This document shows, piece by piece, positions 4,800 through 11,213 of a stretch of DNA of 11,213 bases. The position numbers and the translations under genes were made by a program. This DNA is from JAIBJP01 sp035601195 (GTDB lineage: Bacteria; Actinomycetota; Thermoleophilia; Gaiellales; Gaiellaceae). Each line of letters begins with the position of its first letter. Positions within the stretch are counted from its first letter, which is position 1. A model generated the notes under the pieces. That model did not search any database. It saw only the letters and a program-made list of their open reading frames with translations, and was not told the DNA's origin. The DNA is taken from assembly GCA_035601195.1 (NCBI GenBank), contig DATNOU010000092.1, positions 1 to 11,213 of the forward strand, in the 5' to 3' direction.

Positions 4800-6520
4800 G
4801 GATGCTCGGCTCCGATGCGATTCTTCGCTCTCTCGAAGCCGAGGGCGTCGAAGTCGCCTTCGGGATCCCCGGCGGAGCGATCCTGCCGACCTACGACGCG
4901 TTCGCGCGCGGATCGACCGTCCGTCACGTGCTCGCCCGGCACGAGCAGGGAGCCGGGCACATGGCCGAGGGCTACGCGCGCGCCTCGGGCCGGGTCGGCG
5001 TCGCGATCGCCACGTCAGGCCCGGGAGCGACGAACCTCGTCACTCCGATCGCGGACGCGTGGATGGACTCAACCCCACTGGTCTGCATCACCGGCCAGGT
5101 GCGCTCGACGCTGATCGGCACGGATGCTTTCCAGGAGACGGATGCGACCGGAATCACGCTCCCGATCGTCAAGCACTCGTGGCTCGTACAGAACGTCGGG
5201 GAGCTGCCCCACGTCATCAAGGCTGCGTTCCACGTCGCGCGCACCGGTCGTCCCGGCCCCGTGCTCGTCGACATCGCCAAGGACGTTCAGGAGACTGAGT
5301 TCGACTTCCACTATCCGGACGAGGTCGAGCTGCCCGGCTGGCGGCCGCCTCGGAACGTGCACCCGTTTCAAGTGGCGGAGGCCGCCAAGGCGATCGCGGG
5401 AGCGCAAAAGCCGATCCTCTACGTGGGCGGCGGCGCGATCAACGCGAACGCCTGCACCGAGCTCCTCGAGCTCGCCGAGGCAGGCGGCATCCCAGTGGTG
5501 ACCACCCTCATGGCGAAAGGGGCCTTCCCCGACTCTCATCCGCTCGCGCTCGGCGCGCCCGGAATGCATGGCTCGAAGTGGGCGAACTGGGCCCTGAACA
5601 AGGCCGACCTGGTCGTCGCCGTCGGGAGCCGCTTCGACGATCGCGTCACCGGCAAGCTCACCGCCTTCGCGCCCGGGGCCAAGGTCATCCACTTCGACAT
5701 CGACCCCGCCGAGATTGGGAAGCTGCGCCGGGCAGACATTCCGGTGGTCGGGCCTCTTCGTCCAGCCCTCGAGCGGCTGGCCCAGGAGCTGCGGGGTCTC
5801 GTCGAGCCCGGGCACATGGGACCCGTAGCCTGGCGCCGCCAGGTCGACGAGTGGCGCGCGGCATATCCCCTTCGCTACGACCGCGAAGGCGACGTCCTCA
5901 AGCCGCAGGCCGTCATCGAGACTCTGCGCGACCTGATGGCGGGACGGGACGACGTCATCTGGACGACCGGCGTCGGCCAGCACCAGATGTGGGCGATGCA
6001 GTACCTCGTCTGCGACCAGCCGCGCACCTTCATCACCTCCGGCGGCCTCGGGACGATGGGCTACGGCCTTCCCGCCGCGATTGGAGCCAAGGCCGCTCGT
6101 CCGGACGCGACGGTCATCTGCGTCGACGGGGACGGCTGCTTCCAGATGACGTGCCAAGAACTCGCCACCTCGGCGCTCGAAGGCCTGCCGATCACCGTCG
6201 TCATCATCAACAACGGCTGGCTCGGAATGGTGCGCCAGTGGCAGGAGATGTTCTACGACAGCCGCTTCGCCGAGACTCACCTCACTCACCAGGTGCCCGA
6301 CTACGCCCAGCTCGCAGAGGCCTACGGCTGCGCAGGCTTCACGCTCTCCACCGAGGACGAGTTGGAGGGCGTCCTCGAGGAAGCGCTGAACTGCGGCCGA
6401 ACTGCCGTCGTGGATGCCCGCTGCGATCCCGAGGAGAAGTGCTTCCCCATGATTCCTGCTGGCGCGGCGGCCACAGACGTGATCGAGTTCACGGACCTCG
6501 AAGAGTCCGTCGAGGCCTGA
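4796..6520 (+). CDS. ilvB: acetolactate synthase large (catalytic) subunit
   Basis: Thiamine-diphosphate enzyme that makes 2-acetolactate from two pyruvates, or 2-aceto-2-hydroxybutyrate from pyruvate and 2-oxobutyrate: the first shared step of valine, leucine and isoleucine synthesis. The 574 residues contain, in order, the N-terminal TPP domain with FGIPGGAILP (22-31) and catalytic Glu50 in RHEQGAGHMAEGYAR; the central FAD-binding domain with GSRFDDRVTGK; and the C-terminal TPP domain with the metal-binding motif GDG at 445-447 closing at INN 471-473. All expected residues are present and the length is usual. I chose GTG at 4796, which overlaps the preceding stop (GTGA) and has AGGGG at 4784-4788 with 7 nt spacing; ATG at 4802 would shorten it by two residues. 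It ends TGATG, sharing one base with the ilvN start, which fits equal synthesis of both subunits. Confidence 0.96.
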   Translation: MRMLGSDAILRSLEAEGVEVAFGIPGGAILPTYDAFARGSTVRHVLARHEQGAGHMAEGYARASGRVGVAIATSGPGATNLVTPIADAWMDSTPLVCITGQVRSTLIGTDAFQETDATGITLPIVKHSWLVQNVGELPHVIKAAFHVARTGRPGPVLVDIAKDVQETEFDFHYPDEVELPGWRPPRNVHPFQVAEAAKAIAGAQKPILYVGGGAINANACTELLELAEAGGIPVVTTLMAKGAFPDSHPLALGAPGMHGSKWANWALNKADLVVAVGSRFDDRVTGKLTAFAPGAKVIHFDIDPAEIGKLRRADIPVVGPLRPALERLAQELRGLVEPGHMGPVAWRRQVDEWRAAYPLRYDREGDVLKPQAVIETLRDLMAGRDDVIWTTGVGQHQMWAMQYLVCDQPRTFITSGGLGTMGYGLPAAIGAKAARPDATVICVDGDGCFQMTCQELATSALEGLPITVVIINNGWLGMVRQWQEMFYDSRFAETHLTHQVPDYAQLAEAYGCAGFTLSTEDELEGVLEEALNCGRTAVVDARCDPEEKCFPMIPAGAAATDVIEFTDLEESVEA

Positions 6521-7029
6521 TGCACACCGTTTCGCTCCTCGTCGAGAACAGGCCCGGCGCACTCGCCCGGGTCTCGAATCTCTTCGCGCGGCGCGGCTAC
6601 AACATCGAAAGCCTGGCGGTCGGTCCGACGGAGCGTCCCGAGGTCTCCAGGATCACCCTCAGGGTCGACTGCTCCCGCGACGCCCTCGAGCAGCTGGAGA
6701 AGCAGATGCACAAGCTCGTCAACGTCTTGCGGGTGAGCACGCTCGAGGCCGGCGAGGCCGTCGAGCGCGAGCTCGCCCTCGTCAAGGTGAATGCGCCGCC
6801 GAGCCGTCGCGCCGAGCTGATGGCGCTCGGGGAGATCTTCCGCGCCAGGGTGGCGGACCTCGGCCCCGACTCGATCGTCTTCGAGGTCGTCGGCCACCCG
6901 GAAGAGATCTCCTCGTTCGAGGAGCTCGTTCGCCCGCACGGCGTCAAGGAGCTTGCCCGCACCGGCCGTATCGGCCTCGGTCGAGCCTCGGCCGGCCGCG
7001 TCGTCAGAACCCAGCACGTTCTCAGCTAG
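6520..7029 (+). CDS. ilvN: acetolactate synthase small (regulatory) subunit
   Basis: Binds and activates the large subunit and carries the valine feedback site. The 169 residues fit the family (about 160-175). Residues 1-75 are an ACT domain opening with the canonical SLLVENRPGALARVSNLFA and RGYNIESLAVG, followed by the second small-subunit domain (about 80-160: LALVKVNAPPSRRAEL, SFEELVRPHGVKELARTGRI). The ATG overlaps the ilvB stop by one base (TGATG), so translation is coupled and no separate SD is needed. Enzyme-level feedback on the pathway is therefore kept here, unlike in the short LeuA. Confidence 0.95.
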   Translation: MHTVSLLVENRPGALARVSNLFARRGYNIESLAVGPTERPEVSRITLRVDCSRDALEQLEKQMHKLVNVLRVSTLEAGEAVERELALVKVNAPPSRRAELMALGEIFRARVADLGPDSIVFEVVGHPEEISSFEELVRPHGVKELARTGRIGLGRASAGRVVRTQHVLS

Positions 7030-7043
7030 CGAAAGGATTTCGC
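7029..7043 (+). promoter_or_regulatory. hairpin displaying the ilvC ribosome-binding site in its loop
   Basis: GCGAAA (7029-7034) and TTTCGC (7038-7043) form a perfect 6 bp stem with loop GGA (7035-7037). The SD-like AAAGGA is split between stem and loop, 9 nt before the ATG of ilvC. It sits in the only non-overlapping junction of the operon (17 nt). Confidence 0.4.
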
Positions 7044-7046
7044 CTC

Positions 7047-8048
7047 ATGGCCACCGTTCACCGCGAAGGCAAGACCGATCTTCTCTCCGGCAAAGTCACT
7101 GTCGTCGGCTACGGCAGCCAGGGGCACGCCCACGCGCTCAACCTGCGCGATTCCGGCGTGGAGGTTCAGGTCGGCCTCCGCTCGGGGAGCTCCTCCTGGG
7201 GGACCGCCGAGGAGGCGGGCCTGGCGGTGAACACGATTCCGGCCGCCGTGCGCGGGGCTCAGGTCGTCGCGATGCTGCTGCCGGACCAGGTGCAGCCACG
7301 CGTGTTCGACAACGAGATCGCGCCGAACCTGGAGGCGGGCGCCGCGGTCCTTTTCGCTCACGGGTTCAACGTCCATTACGGACGGATCGCTCCCGAGCCC
7401 GGCCACGACGTGATCATGGTGGCGCCGAAGGGGCCCGGGCACGTCGTCCGCCGGCTCTACGAGCAGGGGCTTGGAACGCCCGCGCTCGTCGCCGTGGCCC
7501 AGGACGCGAGCGGTCGCGCCTTCGACCTGGCGCTCGCCTACGGGGCCGCGCTGGGAGCCGGCCGGGCAGGGATGATCGAGACCACCTTCGCGGAGGAGAC
7601 CGAGACTGACCTCTTCGGCGAGCAGACGGTTCTGTGCGGAGGCGTGACAGAGCTCGTTCGCTCCGGCTTCGAGACGCTCGTCGAAGCCGGCTATCAGCCT
7701 GAGATCGCCTACTACGAGTGCCTGCACGAGCTGAAGCTGATCGTGGACCTCATGTGGGAGGGCGGCCTCTCACACATGCGCTTCTCGATCTCGGACACGG
7801 CCGAGTACGGCGACTACACCCGCGGCCCAGTCGTGATCGACGCGCACGTCCGCGAGCGCATGCGCCATGTGCTCGGCGAGATTCAGGACGGCACCTTCGC
7901 CCGCGAGTGGATCGCCGAGATGGACGCGGGCGAGGGGAGGCTGGAAGAGCTTCGCCGCAGCGCCGCCGATCAGCTGCTCGAGCAGGTAGGCCGCGAGCTC
8001 CGCGCCCTCATGCAGACGGAGGCGCCGGAAGCTCATGGCGTCCGTTGA
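7047..8048 (+). CDS. ilvC: ketol-acid reductoisomerase, class I
   Basis: Converts 2-acetolactate and 2-aceto-2-hydroxybutyrate to the dihydroxy acids using Mg2+ and NAD(P)H. The 333 residues match the short class I form. The Rossmann motif GYGSQGHAHALNLRDSG begins at Gly21. The loop LRSGSSSW (44-51) has the Arg and Ser residues usual in NADPH-preferring enzymes. AHGFNVHYG, PKGPGHVVR and the C-terminal knotted domain motifs ETETDLFGEQTVLCGG, YECLHELKLIVDL and ISDTAEYGDY (Mg2+ ligands and substrate Glu/Ser) are complete. It starts at ATG after a weak SD, AAAGGA, within a small hairpin, 17 nt after ilvN. The last 14 nt overlap the start of hom in another frame. Confidence 0.96.
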   Translation: MATVHREGKTDLLSGKVTVVGYGSQGHAHALNLRDSGVEVQVGLRSGSSSWGTAEEAGLAVNTIPAAVRGAQVVAMLLPDQVQPRVFDNEIAPNLEAGAAVLFAHGFNVHYGRIAPEPGHDVIMVAPKGPGHVVRRLYEQGLGTPALVAVAQDASGRAFDLALAYGAALGAGRAGMIETTFAEETETDLFGEQTVLCGGVTELVRSGFETLVEAGYQPEIAYYECLHELKLIVDLMWEGGLSHMRFSISDTAEYGDYTRGPVVIDAHVRERMRHVLGEIQDGTFAREWIAEMDAGEGRLEELRRSAADQLLEQVGRELRALMQTEAPEAHGVR

Positions 8049-9342
8049 CGTCCCGGTAGCCCTTTTGGGATACGGGACCGTCGGCTCGGCGGTCAGCCGC
8101 CTCCTCGTCGAGAGCGCGGACGACATCGAGCGCGCGACGGGTCATCGCCTCCGCGTTGTCCGGGCCCTCGTCCGGGATCCGGACAAGGAACGCGCCTTTC
8201 CCGCCGATCCGGGAGTTCTCACCACGGACATCGCGGACATCCGCGACGATCCGTCGATCGCGGTCGTGGCGGAGGTCATGGGCGGAATCGAGCCGACCGG
8301 CGACCACGTCCTCTCCCTGCTCGGCGCCGGCAAGCCGGTCGTGTCGGCAAACAAGCAGCTCATCGCGCGTCGAGGAGCCGAACTGTTCGGCGCCGCTTCG
8401 GCGGCAGGCGTCCAGCTCCGCTTCGAGGCGAGCGTCTGCGCCGCCATCCCCGTGATCAAGGTGCTTCGTGAGGCGCTGGTCGTCACGACCGTCCACCGGA
8501 TCCTCGGGATCGTCAACGGGACGACGAACTTCATCCTCACCGAGATGGAGAAGGGCTCCAGCTACGAGGAGGCGCTGGCGGAGGCGCAGCGCCAGGGCTT
8601 CGCGGAGGCGGATCCCACCGAGGACGTCTCTGGCGCCGACGCCGCGGCGAAGATGGCCATTCTCGCAACCGTCGCTTTCGGCTCGCGCGTCACGCTCGAC
8701 GACGTCGAGTACGAGGGCATCGAGTCGATCACCCCGTTGCACGTCGCCGCTGCGCGCGAGATGGGCATGGCCGTCCGGCTCGTGGGGGCGGCCAGCCTGG
8801 TCGGCGGGAAGCTCGACGTCCGCGTCCATCCGGCTCTCGTCGACCGCCGTCATCCTCTCGCGGCGGTCGAAGGCGCCTTCAACGCGGTCATGCTCCAGGG
8901 GGACGCGATCCGCGAGATCACCCTCGAGGGGCCTGGCGCCGGCGGCATCGAGACGGCCTCGGCTGTCGTCGCAGATATGGTCAGCGTCATCGGCACGACG
9001 GGCACGGGCTTCCTCCAGAACGACGCTTGCTGGCGCGAGCTCGACCGGCTCGAGCCGGGCCGGCTGCGCTCCCCGTTCTACGTCCGGGTCGACGTCGAGG
9101 ATCGCGCGGGCGTCCTAGCGCACGTCGCGCTGCGGCTCGCGACGCACGGGGTGTCGATCGGCCGGCTCGTCCAGCACCAGGACAACGGCTCGGCCACGCT
9201 CCACATCGTCACTCACGAGGCGCCTGCGGGCGATGTCGATGCAGCGCTGGAGGAGATCGGCGGGCTCGAGGAGTCGCGCTCCGCGCCCACGGCTCTTCCC
9301 GTCATCTCCGATCGCGGAGTCCCCGGCCTCGGATGGGCTTGA
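8035..9342 (+). CDS. hom: homoserine dehydrogenase with C-terminal ACT domain
   Basis: Reduces aspartate-4-semialdehyde to homoserine, the branch point to threonine and methionine. The 435 residues fit the long monofunctional form. The NAD(P) site is LLGYGTVGSAV (Gly12, Gly14, Gly17). SANKQLI supplies Lys107. GIVNGTTNFIL starts the catalytic domain. EADPTEDVSGADAAAKMAIL (from Glu191) carries the substrate-binding Asp202 and catalytic Lys206. From about residue 348 (FYVRVDVEDRAGVLAHVA) an ACT domain follows, expected to sense threonine. The chosen ATG at 8035 overlaps ilvC by 14 nt, with a weak GGAAG upstream; translational coupling is likely. In most bacteria hom lies with thrC and thrB, but here the trio is inserted between ilvC and ilvD. 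Confidence 0.95.
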   Translation: MASVDVPVALLGYGTVGSAVSRLLVESADDIERATGHRLRVVRALVRDPDKERAFPADPGVLTTDIADIRDDPSIAVVAEVMGGIEPTGDHVLSLLGAGKPVVSANKQLIARRGAELFGAASAAGVQLRFEASVCAAIPVIKVLREALVVTTVHRILGIVNGTTNFILTEMEKGSSYEEALAEAQRQGFAEADPTEDVSGADAAAKMAILATVAFGSRVTLDDVEYEGIESITPLHVAAAREMGMAVRLVGAASLVGGKLDVRVHPALVDRRHPLAAVEGAFNAVMLQGDAIREITLEGPGAGGIETASAVVADMVSVIGTTGTGFLQNDACWRELDRLEPGRLRSPFYVRVDVEDRAGVLAHVALRLATHGVSIGRLVQHQDNGSATLHIVTHEAPAGDVDAALEEIGGLEESRSAPTALPVISDRGVPGLGWA

Positions 9343-10250
9343 GGCCGCTCGCCGAACGCTACGCCGACCGGCTTCCGCTCTCCAGGGGTGCGGCCATCGT
9401 CTCGCTCGGCGAAGGCTCGACGCCGCTTCTATCAGCGCCCAGGATCGGCGCCCGGCTCGGCACGGAGCTCTTCCTCAAGTGGGAGGGCGCCAACCCCACG
9501 GGCAGCTTCAAGGACCGCGGGATGACCGTGGCGGTCACGCAGGCGCTCGCGGACGGTGCGCGCGCCGTCGTCTGCGCCTCGACGGGGAACACGGCCGCCT
9601 CGGCCGCCGCCTACGCGGCGCGGGCCGGACTGGATGCGGTGATCCTGCAGCCGGAAGGCGCCGTCGCTCGCGGAAAGCTCGCACAGGCACGCGCCGTGGG
9701 GGCGAAGGTGGAAACGCGCTCCAGCTTCGAGGAGGCGCTCGCCGAGGCTCAGGAGCTCGAGGCGCGGGGGACGCATGTGCTCGTGAACTCGCTGAACCCG
9801 TTGCGGCTCCAGGGACAGAAGACCGCTGCCTTCGAGATCGTCGAGGAGCTGGGAGCGCCGCCCGAAGTGCTCGCGCTCCCGTACGGGGGCGGCGGGAACC
9901 TCTGCGCCTACGCGCTCGGCTTCGGCGAAGAGGGAGCGGGAATGCCGCGCCTGGTCGCCGGCGAGGCGGCCAACCGTCCTGGCACGGTTGCGTCCGCCAT
10001 CCGGATCTCTGAGCCTGCCCACGCGGAGGCGGCGCAGCGGGCCGTGGAGGAGTCGGGAGGCTCGGTCGTGCCCGTGGACGACGCCGCGATCCTCGAAGCC
10101 TGGGAGCTGCTCGCGCGGGAGGAGGGGCTCTTCTGCGAGCCCTCGTCGGCCGCGGGATTGGCGGCGCTCCTCGCCGATCCGCCCGGCGACGCGCGCGTCG
10201 TCTGCGTGATCACGGGCCACGGCCTCAAGGATCCGGACGCCGTCGCATGA
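9333..10250 (+). CDS. thrC: threonine synthase, short form
   Basis: PLP enzyme converting O-phosphohomoserine to threonine. The PLP Lys is Lys60 in GANPTGSFKDRGMT. CASTGNTAASAAAYAARAG forms the substrate/PLP loop, and VNSLNPLRLQGQKTAAFEI is the family signature. YGGGGN takes the place of the usual PVGNAGN phosphate-binding loop, and EEGLFCEPSSAAG with TGHGLKDPDA closes the domain. At 305 residues it is about 40 shorter than the usual 350. The missing length is mostly after the glycine loop, where other ThrC proteins have an extra segment before the GEAANRPGTVASAIRI region; all catalytic elements remain. The ATG at 9333 overlaps the hom stop by 10 nt, with no clear SD. Threonine dehydratases and cysteine synthases share the fold, but the GANPTGSFKDRG motif and the hom-thrC-thrB order decide for ThrC. 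Confidence 0.93.
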   Translation: MGLRPLAERYADRLPLSRGAAIVSLGEGSTPLLSAPRIGARLGTELFLKWEGANPTGSFKDRGMTVAVTQALADGARAVVCASTGNTAASAAAYAARAGLDAVILQPEGAVARGKLAQARAVGAKVETRSSFEEALAEAQELEARGTHVLVNSLNPLRLQGQKTAAFEIVEELGAPPEVLALPYGGGGNLCAYALGFGEEGAGMPRLVAGEAANRPGTVASAIRISEPAHAEAAQRAVEESGGSVVPVDDAAILEAWELLAREEGLFCEPSSAAGLAALLADPPGDARVVCVITGHGLKDPDAVA

Positions 10251-11062
10251 CGATCCACGCTCGGGCTCCGGCGACGACCGCCAACATCGGGCCGGGCTTC
10301 GACTGCGCGGCCGCGGCGCTCGACCTTTGGAACGAGCTCGAAGTCGAGGACGGGAACGGCGAGGCGGACGAGTCGCACCTCGGCGTGCAGGCTTTCGCGC
10401 GGCTCGCTCCGACCGCGGGCAAGCGCTTTCGCTTTACGGACCGCATTCCGCGCGAGCGCGGACTGGGCTCGAGCGCCGCGGTGATCGCACTCGGCCTGGT
10501 GGCCGGAGCGCTGGCGGCCGGCAAGCACCCGGATCCGGAGGAGCTTCTTGCGGAGGGAGTCGAGCTCGAAGGACACGCGGACAATCTCGCGGCGGCGCTC
10601 GCGGGCGGTGTCTGCCTGACCTGGGAGAACCGGATCGTGCGCGTCGCCGACCGGCTTCCAGCGGTGCCGATTGCAATCGTCCCGGAGACGACCGTCTCGA
10701 CCGCGGCTGCCCGCAACTCGCTTCCCAACTCGGTCCCGCACGCCGACGCAGCCTTCACGGCCGGCCGCGCCGCGCTCCTCGGCGCCGCGCTGGCGCAAGG
10801 GTCTTCCCAGCTCTTCGCCGCGGCCATCCACGACCGTCTGCACGAGCCCTATCGCTCCGCCAAGGCGCCGCTCCTCGAAGCCGTCCGCGCGGAGCTTCCC
10901 GAGGGTGCCCTCGGCGCCACCCTGTCAGGATCCGGGCCGACCGTGATCGTATGGGTGCGAGAGGAGTCCGCCGCGGCCTCCGAGGCGGAGCTGGCGAGTA
11001 AGTTCACCGAGGCGAGCGTCCTTCGCTTCGCCGTGTCCGCGGAAGGAGCAAGCGCGATATGA
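10247..11062 (+). CDS. thrB: homoserine kinase (GHMP family)
   Basis: Phosphorylates homoserine with ATP to O-phosphohomoserine, the substrate of the ThrC encoded just upstream. GHMP motif 1 is ARAPATTANIGPGFDCAA (5-22). Motif 2, the ATP-binding loop, is IPRERGLGSSAAV (67-79). LEGHADN (107-113) follows, and motif 3 is ATLSGSGPTV (224-233). At 271 residues it is somewhat shorter than the usual 300. The ATG overlaps the thrC stop (ATGA), and its own TGA overlaps the ilvD ATG in the same way. Confidence 0.94.
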   Translation: MTIHARAPATTANIGPGFDCAAAALDLWNELEVEDGNGEADESHLGVQAFARLAPTAGKRFRFTDRIPRERGLGSSAAVIALGLVAGALAAGKHPDPEELLAEGVELEGHADNLAAALAGGVCLTWENRIVRVADRLPAVPIAIVPETTVSTAAARNSLPNSVPHADAAFTAGRAALLGAALAQGSSQLFAAAIHDRLHEPYRSAKAPLLEAVRAELPEGALGATLSGSGPTVIVWVREESAAASEAELASKFTEASVLRFAVSAEGASAI

Positions 11063-11213
11063 GCGATCCCGACAAGCGCCGAAGCGCCGCCCTCACCGAC
11101 GGCCCCGAGCGCGCGCCCGCGCGCGCGATGTTGAAGGGAGTCGGCTTCAGCGACGAGGATCTTGCGCGCCCGCTGATCGGCGTCGCCACGACGTGGATCG
11201 AGACGATGCCGTG
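11059..11213 (+). CDS. ilvD: dihydroxy-acid dehydratase, 5' end (3'-truncated by the window)
   Basis: Only 51 complete codons are present before the window ends. GPERAPARAMLKGVGF and IGVATTWIETMP match the N-terminus of dihydroxy-acid dehydratases, in which the following Cys-Asn begins the iron-sulfur site; the last two bases, TG, fit that Cys. The enzyme dehydrates the IlvC products to 2-oxoisovalerate and 2-oxo-3-methylvalerate. The start ATG overlaps the thrB stop (ATGA), and AAGGAG at 11043-11048 is a good SD with 10 nt spacing. It completes the ilvBNCD set interrupted by the threonine genes. The TTWIETMP variant (others have NSWNE) is found in many IlvD proteins. 6-phosphogluconate dehydratase is the main paralogue and is less likely in this operon. 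Confidence 0.88.
   Translation, partial: MSDPDKRRSAALTDGPERAPARAMLKGVGFSDEDLARPLIGVATTWIETMP
11109..11127. repeat. alternating GC inverted repeat within ilvD
   Basis: GCGCGCGC, then CC, then GCGCGCGCG, just after the ilvD start (codons about 17-23, Pro-Glu-Arg-Ala-Pro-Ala-Arg-Ala). It can form a very stable hairpin early in the coding region. It may simply reflect GC-rich coding of the conserved ERAPxRA motif. Confidence 0.4.

Noticed and set aside
5578..6519. A long upstream extension of the ilvN frame within ilvB
   Set aside because: It is out-of-frame translation of ilvB; the ACT domain begins exactly at the ATG at 6520.
5069..6562. A 497-codon open frame on the minus strand opposite ilvB
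   Set aside because: It lies entirely opposite the clearly recognisable ilvB gene. Long antisense frames are expected in high-GC codon usage, and the translation shows no known motif.
9027..9332. An upstream extension of the threonine synthase frame within hom
   Set aside because: It is a shadow of the ACT domain of hom; the ThrC homology begins at the ATG at 9333 (RPLAERYADRLP).

Overview
The window is high-GC, densely coded bacterial DNA. Gene content, frequent GTG starts, 1-14 nt gene overlaps and a leaderless-type promoter suggest an actinobacterium. A deep-branching one (Thermoleophilia-like) is my guess, but no marker gene in the window proves it. No rRNA, tRNA, CRISPR array, insertion sequence or integrase is visible.

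Layout, left arm (1-2458): the 3' end of an unidentified plus-strand gene (stop 420-422) meets a convergent minus-strand pair tail to tail. That pair is a creatininase-family metal amidohydrolase and, upstream of it, a GntR/UTRA transcription regulator; the two lie 6 nt apart and probably form one operon. Divergent from the regulator is a small single-domain cupin gene. The shared divergent region is about 100 bp and holds a near-consensus -10 box placed for leaderless gntR mRNA, plus a short perfect inverted repeat that could be an operator.

Leader region (2459-2727): 269 nt without a large gene. It holds a TTGACA-type promoter, a 31-codon leader ORF ending in Ser-Leu-Ile-Val-Ile-Leu-Leu-Gly-Ile-Leu-Pro-Arg, several hairpins, and competing copies of GGAGG and CCTCC, including the ribosome-binding site of the first structural gene. 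This looks like a branched-chain amino acid attenuator. No U-tract follows the hairpins, so control of translation initiation is at least as likely as transcription termination.

Right arm (2728-11213): a nine-gene, tightly coupled operon: leuA (short form without the leucine-sensing domain), a divergent isopropylmalate-dehydrogenase-like gene lacking several catalytic residues, ilvB, ilvN, ilvC, hom, thrC, thrB and the 5' end of ilvD. Acetolactate synthase (IlvBN), KARI (IlvC) and dihydroxyacid dehydratase (IlvD) make the oxo-acid precursors of valine and isoleucine. LeuA takes 2-oxoisovalerate towards leucine. Hom, ThrB and ThrC make threonine, which threonine deaminase (not in the window) would convert to 2-oxobutyrate for isoleucine. 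Placing the threonine genes between ilvC and ilvD puts supply of the isoleucine precursor and its use under one leader. Missing from the window are leuC, leuD, a canonical leuB, ilvA and ilvE.

The points most worth a second look are the Leu/Ile/Val leader peptide with its SD-sequestration geometry, the absent LeuA regulatory domain directly behind that leader, and the degenerate LeuB-like protein.
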